From UBA8389 sp942493385 (GTDB lineage: Bacteria; Bacteroidota; Bacteroidia; Bacteroidales; UBA1402), in assembly GCA_942493385.1 (NCBI GenBank), contig OW818699.1, forward strand, positions 186,001-250,000: a DNA stretch of 64,000 bases. Direction: 5' to 3'. A program made the position numbers and the translations under genes. Under the pieces are notes generated by a model, which ran no database searches, was not told the origin of the DNA, and worked only from the letters and a program-made list of their open reading frames with translations. How positions within the stretch are numbered: the stretch's first letter is position 1; each line of letters begins with the position of its first letter. This document shows, piece by piece, positions 43,651-52,349 of this stretch.

Positions 43651-45492
43651 TTAATCATTCGGATCGACTTGCGGTTCCAAGCGTATGTAATCTAAAAATA
43701 TCATCCCCGGAGCATTGCTACCTTTGGCAGATTGCAAATAACTCTGCACAGTTCCGTTGGAATGTGTGAATTCGCCCATTGTGGTATTGGAGACATAAAA
43801 CATTGCTTGCCCGTAGTAGGGACACTTTAATATGCCTTCCTTGCCGTAAACATCTTCCGATGTAATGGGTGTGGGGTTTGTGACAACGGCATCGGTATAC
43901 AGTACATAACTATTGGGGTATACCGTATTTCCTTGATTGACTTTGTAGCGCACCAATTGCGTTTCAATGTTTTCGCCCGCTATCATTTTGGCTGCCATAA
44001 TGGTATGGTTTGCTGTAAAACCAACTTTTGACGTTGACGAAAAATTACCCGTGATTACATTTGCGGCAGTGCGTGTCAGAACCTTTTCGCCCGGGAAACT
44101 TACATACATTTTTTGATAAAAAACCATAGGAACGCCACGTGCATCGATGTGCACCTTTTGGGAATTATCGTCGTATGCCTTCCAGAAAATTTTATATGGG
44201 GTGGAATACATGCGTGGCTTGTACGAAATATAGGCATTCGGTTCACCCAGTACATTGGTGCCCGGCCATTCGTTGTTGCGGTAGGTCAAATCGTACATGT
44301 TGTTGATATAGGTGGTGGTCGTGCTATAAAGTATCGAATCACTACCGTTCGTTGCTAATATGGTATCAATCGGAGTTCTTACTACCCAGTCGTACGAATG
44401 ACGGGTCCGAGATTTCAACGCCACATCAAACCCACCGCTTGCCCAAGTACGCGGGCGTGTTTGCCATCCATCTGGCCAACGGGTATCGTAATTTTCTCCC
44501 TCAATGGCGAGGGGCTTAATTTTGTTTTGATACATTTTTACATTAGCCGCAGACACCTTATAAACAATGCCGTTTGAGGCGGTATAGCTTTCTGAAATAA
44601 CAATATCACTGGCGTTTACATCCACCAGTACACCAGTGGTATTGGGATAACGTTGCCCGTCTGATTCAATTCGAGTATAACGCAAGATCATATCATTCGT
44701 TATTTCCTTCATAATATCGTGCACCATAATCAGGCTGTCCTTTTGGGCGAAATATTTGCTGTATTTGACTTGCAGAGCCGCCAAGGCACTCGCGTCAGGC
44801 AATAGGAACGTGGAAGTGGCCGATTCGTTTGCCAATGGTGTGGCGTCCAACAGAGTGTTTCGATACATCCAAATGGTATCGTACTTTGGTCTTCCGTCAC
44901 TGGTTACCCCGATTTGCACGCTACGTTCCATATCCATTACTTTTTCGCTGAACGAAGCGATGAAATCTACTATCGGATTGCCTTCGAGTGTTTGCATGTA
45001 TTGCCAAATATTCATACGATCCACGATTATACCGTCGAGGATGTGTATCACTCCGTTTTTTGAGGCAATGTTCCATTTGCTTACAGGTGCTCCAGAAACT
45101 AAATTGCTGTCGATTGCCACCTGTTTTTCGTTCAACATGAGTAGGCTATCGATTCCGAATTTGCCTTGATTATCGGTGTAGGCAATCTTTTCTGATAGGT
45201 AGTTCTGGACCCATTTGGTCAGTGCCACTGTATCGGTGGGCAGAATTACGCCGGCAAGCGCACTGTTGCTGGGCGCAAAAACGGTATAGAACATGTCTGC
45301 GCTAAGCTTTTCGTCGTAGCCCGTTGCTTTAAGAGATTGAACAAAAATCGAAACATCTGGATTTGCCGCCAGCAATTCGTATAAATTCTTGCTACGATCG
45401 CCGCTGTCCAATTTCTTCACGTCTTCCCATGCATTGCAGCTCGCCAATGAAGCTACAACCAAAGTAAGAATCACGCATTTTATGTTTTTCAT
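43651..45492 (-). CDS. Fasciclin (FAS1) domain lipoprotein, third of the operon
   Basis: A 613-residue lipoprotein: signal sequence KNIKCVILTLVVASLASC with a lipobox Cys. FAS1 domain 1 spans about residues 35-155, with MFYTVFAPSNSAL and KNGVIHILDGIIV. A second FAS1-like domain (about 160-330) carries STFLLPDASALAALQ and SNGIVYKVS. A C-terminal beta-sandwich (about 340-613) includes PYKIFWKAYDDNSQKVHI and ends MIFLDYIRLEP, a strand pattern seen in CBM6/35-like carbohydrate-binding modules. FAS1 domains mediate adhesion and ligand binding in other organisms; binding of glycan or plant arabinogalactan protein is inference. ATG at 45492 is used; the frame extends to a GTG at 45498. It lies 16 bp after the preceding FAS1 gene. 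Confidence 0.85.
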   Translation of the reverse strand: MKNIKCVILTLVVASLASCNAWEDVKKLDSGDRSKNLYELLAANPDVSIFVQSLKATGYDEKLSADMFYTVFAPSNSALAGVILPTDTVALTKWVQNYLSEKIAYTDNQGKFGIDSLLMLNEKQVAIDSNLVSGAPVSKWNIASKNGVIHILDGIIVDRMNIWQYMQTLEGNPIVDFIASFSEKVMDMERSVQIGVTSDGRPKYDTIWMYRNTLLDATPLANESATSTFLLPDASALAALQVKYSKYFAQKDSLIMVHDIMKEITNDMILRYTRIESDGQRYPNTTGVLVDVNASDIVISESYTASNGIVYKVSAANVKMYQNKIKPLAIEGENYDTRWPDGWQTRPRTWASGGFDVALKSRTRHSYDWVVRTPIDTILATNGSDSILYSTTTTYINNMYDLTYRNNEWPGTNVLGEPNAYISYKPRMYSTPYKIFWKAYDDNSQKVHIDARGVPMVFYQKMYVSFPGEKVLTRTAANVITGNFSSTSKVGFTANHTIMAAKMIAGENIETQLVRYKVNQGNTVYPNSYVLYTDAVVTNPTPITSEDVYGKEGILKCPYYGQAMFYVSNTTMGEFTHSNGTVQSYLQSAKGSNAPGMIFLDYIRLEPQVDPND

Positions 45493-45514
45493 AATCACTT
45501 TTTTCTAACTTATT

Positions 45515-47326
45515 TTAAATCGCAGCCGTTGTATCTACGGGACATTCTTCAAGTGGCCAGATTTCACACGGTTTTAATTCGGGTCCTACCCAATTGCCTT
45601 TTACGTCAACGCGGGGCCAGAGTTGGTTTTCGTCTACTGGGATAAATTGAATCATATCGATGCTGCCTAACTGACTAACACGCCTGCTGGTGGTTGGTTC
45701 CAAGCGCAGGATATGGCGTCCCGTGGTATAAACCTTTATGTTTCCCAACAGTTTTGAATTGACAACAGAAGTGAATTTTTTAGCATTGTACATTTTCCAG
45801 CCGTCTATTTCGGCAGCCTCAGGACTGGTGCTTGCTCTTCCGTCCATATACAGTGACATATCAAAGATATAGGGTAATATTTGATCGTCTTTTCCACTCT
45901 GTTTGAAGGATGTTTTTACATAACATTCCAATTCCCTGCGATAGCAAATCCAAACTTTATACGTGGTACCTGTTTCGCTACCTATCAATACTGGAGTTAC
46001 CATCTCCATCCATTGGATGGCGCCCAAGTCAAGGTTCAAACGCAGAAAGTCGCCGTATATATATTGCGATTTCTCATCAAATGCAGCGATCGTCTGTGGT
46101 ACTGTTCCACAATAGTAATGAATCTGCTGTTGCGCAGTCGGAGTTCCCGATTTGTATCTCCAAGTAATCTCAGAAAGATCGCCTGGATTGTAGTCGGCAG
46201 CGCAACCGGGTTTACGGAAGTTACGCAACGCCATAATTTCAGGCTGTTCGGCTATGTCCCAATAGATGCGGTAAGCCGAACGTACTTTTATCTGAATATT
46301 GCCGGAAATTTTTTGAATGACACCATTGGAACAGGTCCAATCTGAAAAATCACTGGCTCGGTCGAGCGGTATTCCAACTTCGGTAGTCTGGCCAAGTTTG
46401 AGCTCGTTTAGCAAAATTCTTGTTTCAAGCCCACTGATTTCGCGGTTAAAGGTTATTACCTGATTTTTAACCAGAGTTTGCAAACTCGACGCAACCAACA
46501 AGTCTGCCACATACATCAGACGCGGAACGGTGTGGTAAGCAATATAGTTGTGCAACAGAGTATCAGCATTATCAATGGTTGGTGTATTGGCTTTCAAGTC
46601 GGCAATCAACTCCGTAATGTTGTTGATACCAGCACTGGCAAAAGCAGTGTTATCCTGTATGAACAACGTATTCCATTGGCCCTTTATGTTTGTGGAAAGT
46701 GTTTCAGCCATCCCTGAAAGTTCAAATGCTTCTTTGAACAACGAAAATTCGGCGGGTAATGCCCGCACCCGAGCAGTAACAGACTCGGTAATGGAGTCGG
46801 GTGGTGTTAGCACACGATCAATAATGTGCAAATAACCGTTACTAGCCTTTATGTCGCGCGGAGAAACAATATATGCCTGCCGATTGATAACGATGTCCTC
46901 ACCTTCTTGCTTGGTTGTAAGGTACGTGCCTGCAAAGTTCGGATAGGTCATTCGTCCGTCCACAAATCCGGTAGTGGTAAGGCTGTCGGATTTATCGGTA
47001 ATGTGCAGCAAGTGGTACTTTACTATTTCAACAGCTTCTTGGACGCTCAACTGACTCACGGAATCCTTACCCATCTGCAACAGATACGTAGTAATAGCAT
47101 CGTTGGTGGGTGCGAAAAGGTCGTAATTACCATATGCGTGAACAGTACTGCGCATTCCGCTCAGATCTAAAATTGACAGAAACTTTGTCAAGTTCTGTTC
47201 TTTCATCAGTTCGTCAATTTGTTTGTCGTTGGAAATTACAATTTCCGTCACATTTTTCTCACACGAACTCATTGCCAGCATCACTGTCAGTGCTGTAAAA
47301 AATGAGAATAAAAATTCCTTTTTCAT
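45515..47326 (-). CDS. Fasciclin (FAS1) domain lipoprotein, second of the operon
   Basis: A 603-residue lipoprotein with signal sequence EFLFSFFTALTVMLAMSSC (Cys22). FAS1 domain 1 spans about residues 35-170 (GNYDLFAPTNDAITTYLLQM, SNGYLHIIDRVLTPP). A diverged FAS1 domain 2 spans about 180-345 (WNTLFIQDNTAFASAGINN, SNGVIQKISGNIQIK). A C-terminal beta-sandwich (about 350-600) includes AYRIYWDIAEQPEIMALRN and the strand SIDMIQFIPVD. The overall plan is the same as in the next gene, so the pair probably arose by duplication. It starts 21 bp after susD of pair 1. The tail GPELKPCEIWPLEECPV contains two Cys that could form a disulphide. Confidence 0.85.
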   Translation of the reverse strand: MKKEFLFSFFTALTVMLAMSSCEKNVTEIVISNDKQIDELMKEQNLTKFLSILDLSGMRSTVHAYGNYDLFAPTNDAITTYLLQMGKDSVSQLSVQEAVEIVKYHLLHITDKSDSLTTTGFVDGRMTYPNFAGTYLTTKQEGEDIVINRQAYIVSPRDIKASNGYLHIIDRVLTPPDSITESVTARVRALPAEFSLFKEAFELSGMAETLSTNIKGQWNTLFIQDNTAFASAGINNITELIADLKANTPTIDNADTLLHNYIAYHTVPRLMYVADLLVASSLQTLVKNQVITFNREISGLETRILLNELKLGQTTEVGIPLDRASDFSDWTCSNGVIQKISGNIQIKVRSAYRIYWDIAEQPEIMALRNFRKPGCAADYNPGDLSEITWRYKSGTPTAQQQIHYYCGTVPQTIAAFDEKSQYIYGDFLRLNLDLGAIQWMEMVTPVLIGSETGTTYKVWICYRRELECYVKTSFKQSGKDDQILPYIFDMSLYMDGRASTSPEAAEIDGWKMYNAKKFTSVVNSKLLGNIKVYTTGRHILRLEPTTSRRVSQLGSIDMIQFIPVDENQLWPRVDVKGNWVGPELKPCEIWPLEECPVDTTAAI

Positions 47327-47347
47327 AGGACTATCATTATCTGTAAG

Positions 47348-49027
47348 TTATTTTGCATAAAAGTCATTTTGTACCAAATTTTTGTTGCGTTGCAACTCAT
47401 CGGCATTGATGGGCATATACAAACTTCCATGATTTGTTTGCCATTTGCTTTGGATGATAGACACCTTTTCGGGCGGTGCGGCAAGCACTGCCATACGCAA
47501 AAGATAGCCCATCGTACGTTCGCTGAAACTGTCTCGCTGCGCTACGCGCACTAGATCGAACCAGCGTTTCCCCTCGAAGGAAAATTCGCGGGTTCGTTCT
47601 GCAAGAACAAAATCTTCCATTGTCTTGGCGTCGAGGTCGCCACTATTTTTAAAGTACTTGTCGGTGGACTCGGGGGCGTTGCCGCGAGTACGGATTACAC
47701 GTATCAAATCCAACGCCTCCTGCAATTTTGACTGGTTGTTGTCGCCCATTGCCTGCTCTGTCAAAGCTTCCGCCTTCATCAGAATGACATCGGCATAGCG
47801 GTAGAAAATCCAGTTGCTGTTGGAAGTAGAAGTAGTACGCCAGAGAACAGGCGATGTGGTATTGTCCAACCCTGCCCATTTCCAAATGTATTTACCCAGA
47901 TAAGCAACTCCTTCAGTTCGAATATCGCGCCAGATACGATCAATTTGAGAGCTAGGAAAATACTCGTTGGCGAAATTTGCCTGATTGATCTCTATCGTAT
48001 TGGATACATTCGCACTGAACATCGAAACATAAGGATTGTTCAGTGTCGGGGGATTTTGAAGTTCAAAAATGCTTTCCACACTGTTGCCGTTGGCATACAT
48101 TGACCGAAACATTGCCACTACATCGTTTTGTACGGCTTCATATACGGTATCGGTCTTTCCGGTTTGAAGGTTGTAACTCAAGGTCAAATCTCGGCCAACA
48201 GGCACCAGTGAAAATTGCCCTGAATTGATCACTCGATTCGTCATTTCTATGCATTGGTCGTATTGACCTTTCCACAAATAAATATCTGCAAGTAGTGTTG
48301 CCCAGCCATAATAGTTGAAACGGCCCTTGTTCACGTTTGCGTTTTCCTGTTGCGATGCTTCGGTTACATCGAACTTAATCGGCATGTCGTTTTCCACTGA
48401 TTCGAGCGAGGTTATTAATTTGTCTATAATGATCTTGCCGTCAGTCTTTGGCAGCGAAAAATCCTGATAGTCATAAACGCTTGCTGTTTCGCTGTAAGGA
48501 ACATCGCGGAAAGTGCGAATCAAATAAAAATACATCATCGAACGGATACAAGTGACTTCTGCAATGTATTCTTTAAGGCTTTTTTCGGAGAACGACTGGT
48601 CGATTTTTAATACATTTGGTGCAAATTCTATGACCGTATTACACTGATTAATTACTTTGTAGAACGAAGCCCAATCAGTGAACGTATTGGTTGTTGTGAT
48701 TTCACCGCTGTTAAGTGCGATCATGTCAGAATTTGCACCGCTTCCAGGTGTGACCATTTCAGCGCGCATTTCACCCCACACAAAATACTCCTGCATCATT
48801 TTGGAATTCAGCATTTGTGAATAGCAACCAAGTACGGCTGCCCGAACTTCTTCCTTGGTTTTCCAATAACGTTCGCGAACCACACCATCCTCGGGCTGCA
48901 CGTCGAGCCAATTGCTGCACGAGGAAAAGGTGATAACAAACACTATAAGAGACAGCAACATCCTTATCCCTGCCAATTTGGATAGATGCAGTCTGTAATT
49001 AATTTTTATTGAGCTTTTGGTTTCCAT
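47348..49027 (-). CDS. SusD/RagB family nutrient-binding lipoprotein (pair 1)
   Basis: Surface lipoprotein of 559 residues. The lipobox is in MLLSLIVFVITFSSC, preceded by an unusually long basic stretch (22 residues) if the ATG at 49027 is used; ATG at 48961 is the alternative. SusD features are NWLDVQPEDGVVRERYWKTK, AAVLGCYSQMLNSKM, INQCNTVIEFAPNVL and the C-terminal LAERTREFSFEGKRWFDLVR. It lies 28 bp after its SusC and would form the lid of that transporter. Confidence 0.94.
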   Translation of the reverse strand: METKSSIKINYRLHLSKLAGIRMLLSLIVFVITFSSCSNWLDVQPEDGVVRERYWKTKEEVRAAVLGCYSQMLNSKMMQEYFVWGEMRAEMVTPGSGANSDMIALNSGEITTTNTFTDWASFYKVINQCNTVIEFAPNVLKIDQSFSEKSLKEYIAEVTCIRSMMYFYLIRTFRDVPYSETASVYDYQDFSLPKTDGKIIIDKLITSLESVENDMPIKFDVTEASQQENANVNKGRFNYYGWATLLADIYLWKGQYDQCIEMTNRVINSGQFSLVPVGRDLTLSYNLQTGKTDTVYEAVQNDVVAMFRSMYANGNSVESIFELQNPPTLNNPYVSMFSANVSNTIEINQANFANEYFPSSQIDRIWRDIRTEGVAYLGKYIWKWAGLDNTTSPVLWRTTSTSNSNWIFYRYADVILMKAEALTEQAMGDNNQSKLQEALDLIRVIRTRGNAPESTDKYFKNSGDLDAKTMEDFVLAERTREFSFEGKRWFDLVRVAQRDSFSERTMGYLLRMAVLAAPPEKVSIIQSKWQTNHGSLYMPINADELQRNKNLVQNDFYAK

Positions 49028-49055
49028 TGTACTCTGAGTATAAAATTTTAATTAG

Positions 49056-52000
49056 TTAAAACGACAAGCTTAACCCAACTGTATAACTCTTTGGAACAGG
49101 AGTACGGGCATTGTCTTCAAAACTACCAAGTCTGATTTCGGGATCTTGACCAGTATAATTGGTAAGAAGCAGGATGTTCTGCATGGTGAAATAAAAGTAC
49201 ATTTCCTGCAAATGCCACTGCGAAATCACACTTTTTGAAACATTATATCGCATGGTTAACGACTTCCATCGAACAAAGGAACCGTCTTCTACAAACCGGT
49301 CGGATGCCAACCAGTTGTAACCTTTTGCGTGAAGGGCACGTGGCAACAAGTCCTGGGGCGCTTCGTCAGAACTGGCATACTCGTGACGCCAACGACGAAG
49401 CACAGATGTAGCTTGGTTGTTGAAGCCGTACATATTTTCCAGTGTCATTCGAGCTCGGTTAACGATGTCGTTACCATATCGGTAATGGAACACCGTATTG
49501 ATCGACCAATTCTTATATTTGATGGATGGGGTTATGCCGCCATACAAAAGTGGGTTGTAATCGCCCAGATAAACAATATCCTGATAGTTGATTTGTCCGT
49601 CTTTGTTGATATCCTTATATCGTGCATCGCCTGGTTGGAAGGTATAATCCAACGTCGGATAACCGAATTTCATATACACTGGCACTACATTTCCGCTTTC
49701 GTCAGTTGTAACAATCTGATTGCCGTCTTTGCCAATGGCTATGGTCTGATCCTTATTTAAAAATACGCCGTCGTATTTGTAGCCATAGAATGAGCCACGC
49801 GGTTGCCCAGCGACTAGGCGGGTAATATACGTACCATTGTTGCTCCAAGCTTCAAAATTATCCAAATCGGCATATTCGGAAAGTTGGGTAACGGAATTTT
49901 CTTCACGTGCCATATTGAAAGCGATATTTACAGTCCAATCTGGTGTTTTTAAGGCAGTGTAATTGATGTTTAACTCCCAACCCTCGTTGCGAAGCGTCCC
50001 AAAATTAAGCGCCATAGTGGAAAAACCGGAAGATGTAGGGATGGAGGTGTTCTCGCTGTACTGGTCCATGGTTTTACGAATATAATAATCGAATTCCATG
50101 TTTAATTTGTAATCAAAAGCTACAAAATTGAGACCATAATTGCTCTGGAGGGAGCGCTCCCAGCGCAACTCTTTGAGCTCCAGAGACGATGGGTAAGTAG
50201 TCGATTCACCTAAATAACCATAAGCGTAAGAACTGTAACGGTTAAAATAGAGATAATCGCTATCAGGGCTTTTACCTGTTATACCATAAGAGGTGCGAAA
50301 CGAAAAGTCATCGAGCCACTCGCCCTTGATATCTTTCAGCAACGGTTCGCCCGAAACACGCCAGCGACCCGAAATGGCTGGGAAAACGCCGTACCGATAA
50401 TTCTTACCAAAACGTGAGTCTCCATTTAACGCCACATTGCCGAAGATGGTATAACGATCCAAGTAGGTATAATTAATATTTGAGTATGCACTCATGCTGC
50501 GCTGCTGACCTACTCCGGAAGATAATCCGTCGTCGAGAATGTAATAATTGACAGGATCGGTCAGATAGTTGGAGGGTGATCCAGCGGTTCCCATGCCAAA
50601 TGAAAAACTTTCGCGTGAATAGGTATTCAAACCCAATAGCATGATCAGGCGGTGTTTTGCTTCGACCAACTCTGGTGTAAAATAGAGCTTATTGAAAGTC
50701 TGCATTACAAATGACTCAGGTTCAGAAATTGAAGCTGCGTTGAAATATCTATTGTCGTACCAGTTCACACCCGAAGCTGTTGAGGTAAGAAATTTCTCCT
50801 TGCGATCATTTCCTACGTCAAAACCTACGTCGAATGTATAACGTAAAGAACGACTGGGAGTAATCTGTAGTTGCAAATGTGGGATGATTTTTTCGCTGGT
50901 AATATTAAAATTGCCAAGATTTGCCAGAGCAACAGGATTGAAAATACTCGGATAAGAACCCTGTGGACCATTCATCGGTGTAAAATAAGTTGGCATTTCT
51001 ATCCCTAACTCGTTGAACTCGAAAATCCCTTGATTGGGCATCATGGTATATGCGATCGAGCGTACATCGCTTGATTCACCGCCACTGGGCAAAAGATTAC
51101 GCTCATTCTCCGAATGCGTGTAGGCTATGTCGGCGCTGAAACGGATTTTATCAGAAACGAAATAGTCCAGATTCAAGCGGGTATTGATACGTGAGAGGCT
51201 TGTACCCACTGTATTTCCGATCGAATTGTAATATCCTGCCGAAAATGAATAACGCAATTTGGAGCCCCCACCACGTACTGAAAGGTTGTAGTCCTGCGTA
51301 TTACCAGTTTGCGAAATGGCTTTTACCCAGTCGGTATTGTTGTTGTAATTGTAAAAAGTATAGGGATCGCGCGGGTCGTATGCAAAGGGCTTGCCTGTAA
51401 CTGAAAGCAGATCGAGCGGCCTGCCTGAGTTCACATAAGACTCCAGAATCATCGTGGAATACTCGTTACCCGAGAGTGTAGGTATCGCTTCTGATTGGGG
51501 CAAAAGGCTGCCCTTGGCAACAAAACCAATTTTGGGTGGTGAAATGCTACCACGTTTGGTGGAAATTTGCAAAACGCCGTTAGCTCCCTTCGATCCCCAG
51601 ATAGCTGTGGCGGCGGCGTCCTTCAACACCACAATCTCTTTAATATCAGCAGGGGCAACGTTCAATAACTGAGAGAATTCTTCTTCTGTTGCGGTAGAAA
51701 AATCAAAGTCCGCTCCAATTTCCGTTTCCAACGGTATTCCATCGACAACAATCATCGGTTGGTTATTTCCACTGATGGAAGTAATACCGCGAATACGAAT
51801 GGACATGCCACTTCCAGGGTCACCTGCGTTTGCCGTGATATCCACGCCAGCTAAACGCCCTTGTAATGCCTCATCAACAGAGGCAACATTCAAATCGGCA
51901 ATTTCTTCCGCACTCAACTTCGAGATTGCCATCGATATGTCTCGCTCGTCAATATCCAGGGATCCGACTTTTTGCTTTGGCTTGGCGGTAACAATCACTT

Positions 52001-52331
52001 CCTTCAAACTCCCTCGTTCCTTCAAAAGGATTTTTATTGCTGTGCGTTCACCAATGATAATTTCCTGCTTAATATAGCCAACGTTGCTTATGGAGAGTTT
52101 GCTTTTCTTGCTGGAAACAGTAAGGCTGAAGTTTCCGTCAAGATTGGTAGCGGTGCTGGCAACCACACGATTCTCAGTGTTTATTTCCATAACTGTCGCA
52201 CCGATGAGAGGTTCGTTGTCAACAGCCGATTGCACGATTCCGCGAACTAATATTTTTTCCTGTGCAAACACACCTCCCGTAGCCAGAAGCAGTATTAATG
52301 TGAGAATATAAAAATTATTTGTATTTTTCAT
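49056..52331 (-). CDS. SusC/RagA family TonB-linked outer-membrane transporter (pair 1)
   Basis: TonB-dependent importer of 1091 residues. Signal peptide NNFYILTLILLLATGGVFAQ, then an N-terminal extension of the carboxypeptidase-regulatory fold (VRGIVQSAVDNEPLIGATV, about 28-108) and a linker with LKEVIVTAKPKQK. The plug domain carries NVASVDEALQGRLAGVDIT, MIVVDGIPLETEIG and EIVVLKDAAATAIWGSKGAN. The barrel ends KSYTVGLSLSF. It sits 18 bp after the first FAS1 gene. It is clearly diverged from the SusC at 40464, so two different import systems are made from one operon. Confidence 0.95.
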   Translation of the reverse strand: MKNTNNFYILTLILLLATGGVFAQEKILVRGIVQSAVDNEPLIGATVMEINTENRVVASTATNLDGNFSLTVSSKKSKLSISNVGYIKQEIIIGERTAIKILLKERGSLKEVIVTAKPKQKVGSLDIDERDISMAISKLSAEEIADLNVASVDEALQGRLAGVDITANAGDPGSGMSIRIRGITSISGNNQPMIVVDGIPLETEIGADFDFSTATEEEFSQLLNVAPADIKEIVVLKDAAATAIWGSKGANGVLQISTKRGSISPPKIGFVAKGSLLPQSEAIPTLSGNEYSTMILESYVNSGRPLDLLSVTGKPFAYDPRDPYTFYNYNNNTDWVKAISQTGNTQDYNLSVRGGGSKLRYSFSAGYYNSIGNTVGTSLSRINTRLNLDYFVSDKIRFSADIAYTHSENERNLLPSGGESSDVRSIAYTMMPNQGIFEFNELGIEMPTYFTPMNGPQGSYPSIFNPVALANLGNFNITSEKIIPHLQLQITPSRSLRYTFDVGFDVGNDRKEKFLTSTASGVNWYDNRYFNAASISEPESFVMQTFNKLYFTPELVEAKHRLIMLLGLNTYSRESFSFGMGTAGSPSNYLTDPVNYYILDDGLSSGVGQQRSMSAYSNINYTYLDRYTIFGNVALNGDSRFGKNYRYGVFPAISGRWRVSGEPLLKDIKGEWLDDFSFRTSYGITGKSPDSDYLYFNRYSSYAYGYLGESTTYPSSLELKELRWERSLQSNYGLNFVAFDYKLNMEFDYYIRKTMDQYSENTSIPTSSGFSTMALNFGTLRNEGWELNINYTALKTPDWTVNIAFNMAREENSVTQLSEYADLDNFEAWSNNGTYITRLVAGQPRGSFYGYKYDGVFLNKDQTIAIGKDGNQIVTTDESGNVVPVYMKFGYPTLDYTFQPGDARYKDINKDGQINYQDIVYLGDYNPLLYGGITPSIKYKNWSINTVFHYRYGNDIVNRARMTLENMYGFNNQATSVLRRWRHEYASSDEAPQDLLPRALHAKGYNWLASDRFVEDGSFVRWKSLTMRYNVSKSVISQWHLQEMYFYFTMQNILLLTNYTGQDPEIRLGSFEDNARTPVPKSYTVGLSLSF

Positions 52332-52349
52332 ATCAGTCCTGTATGATTT

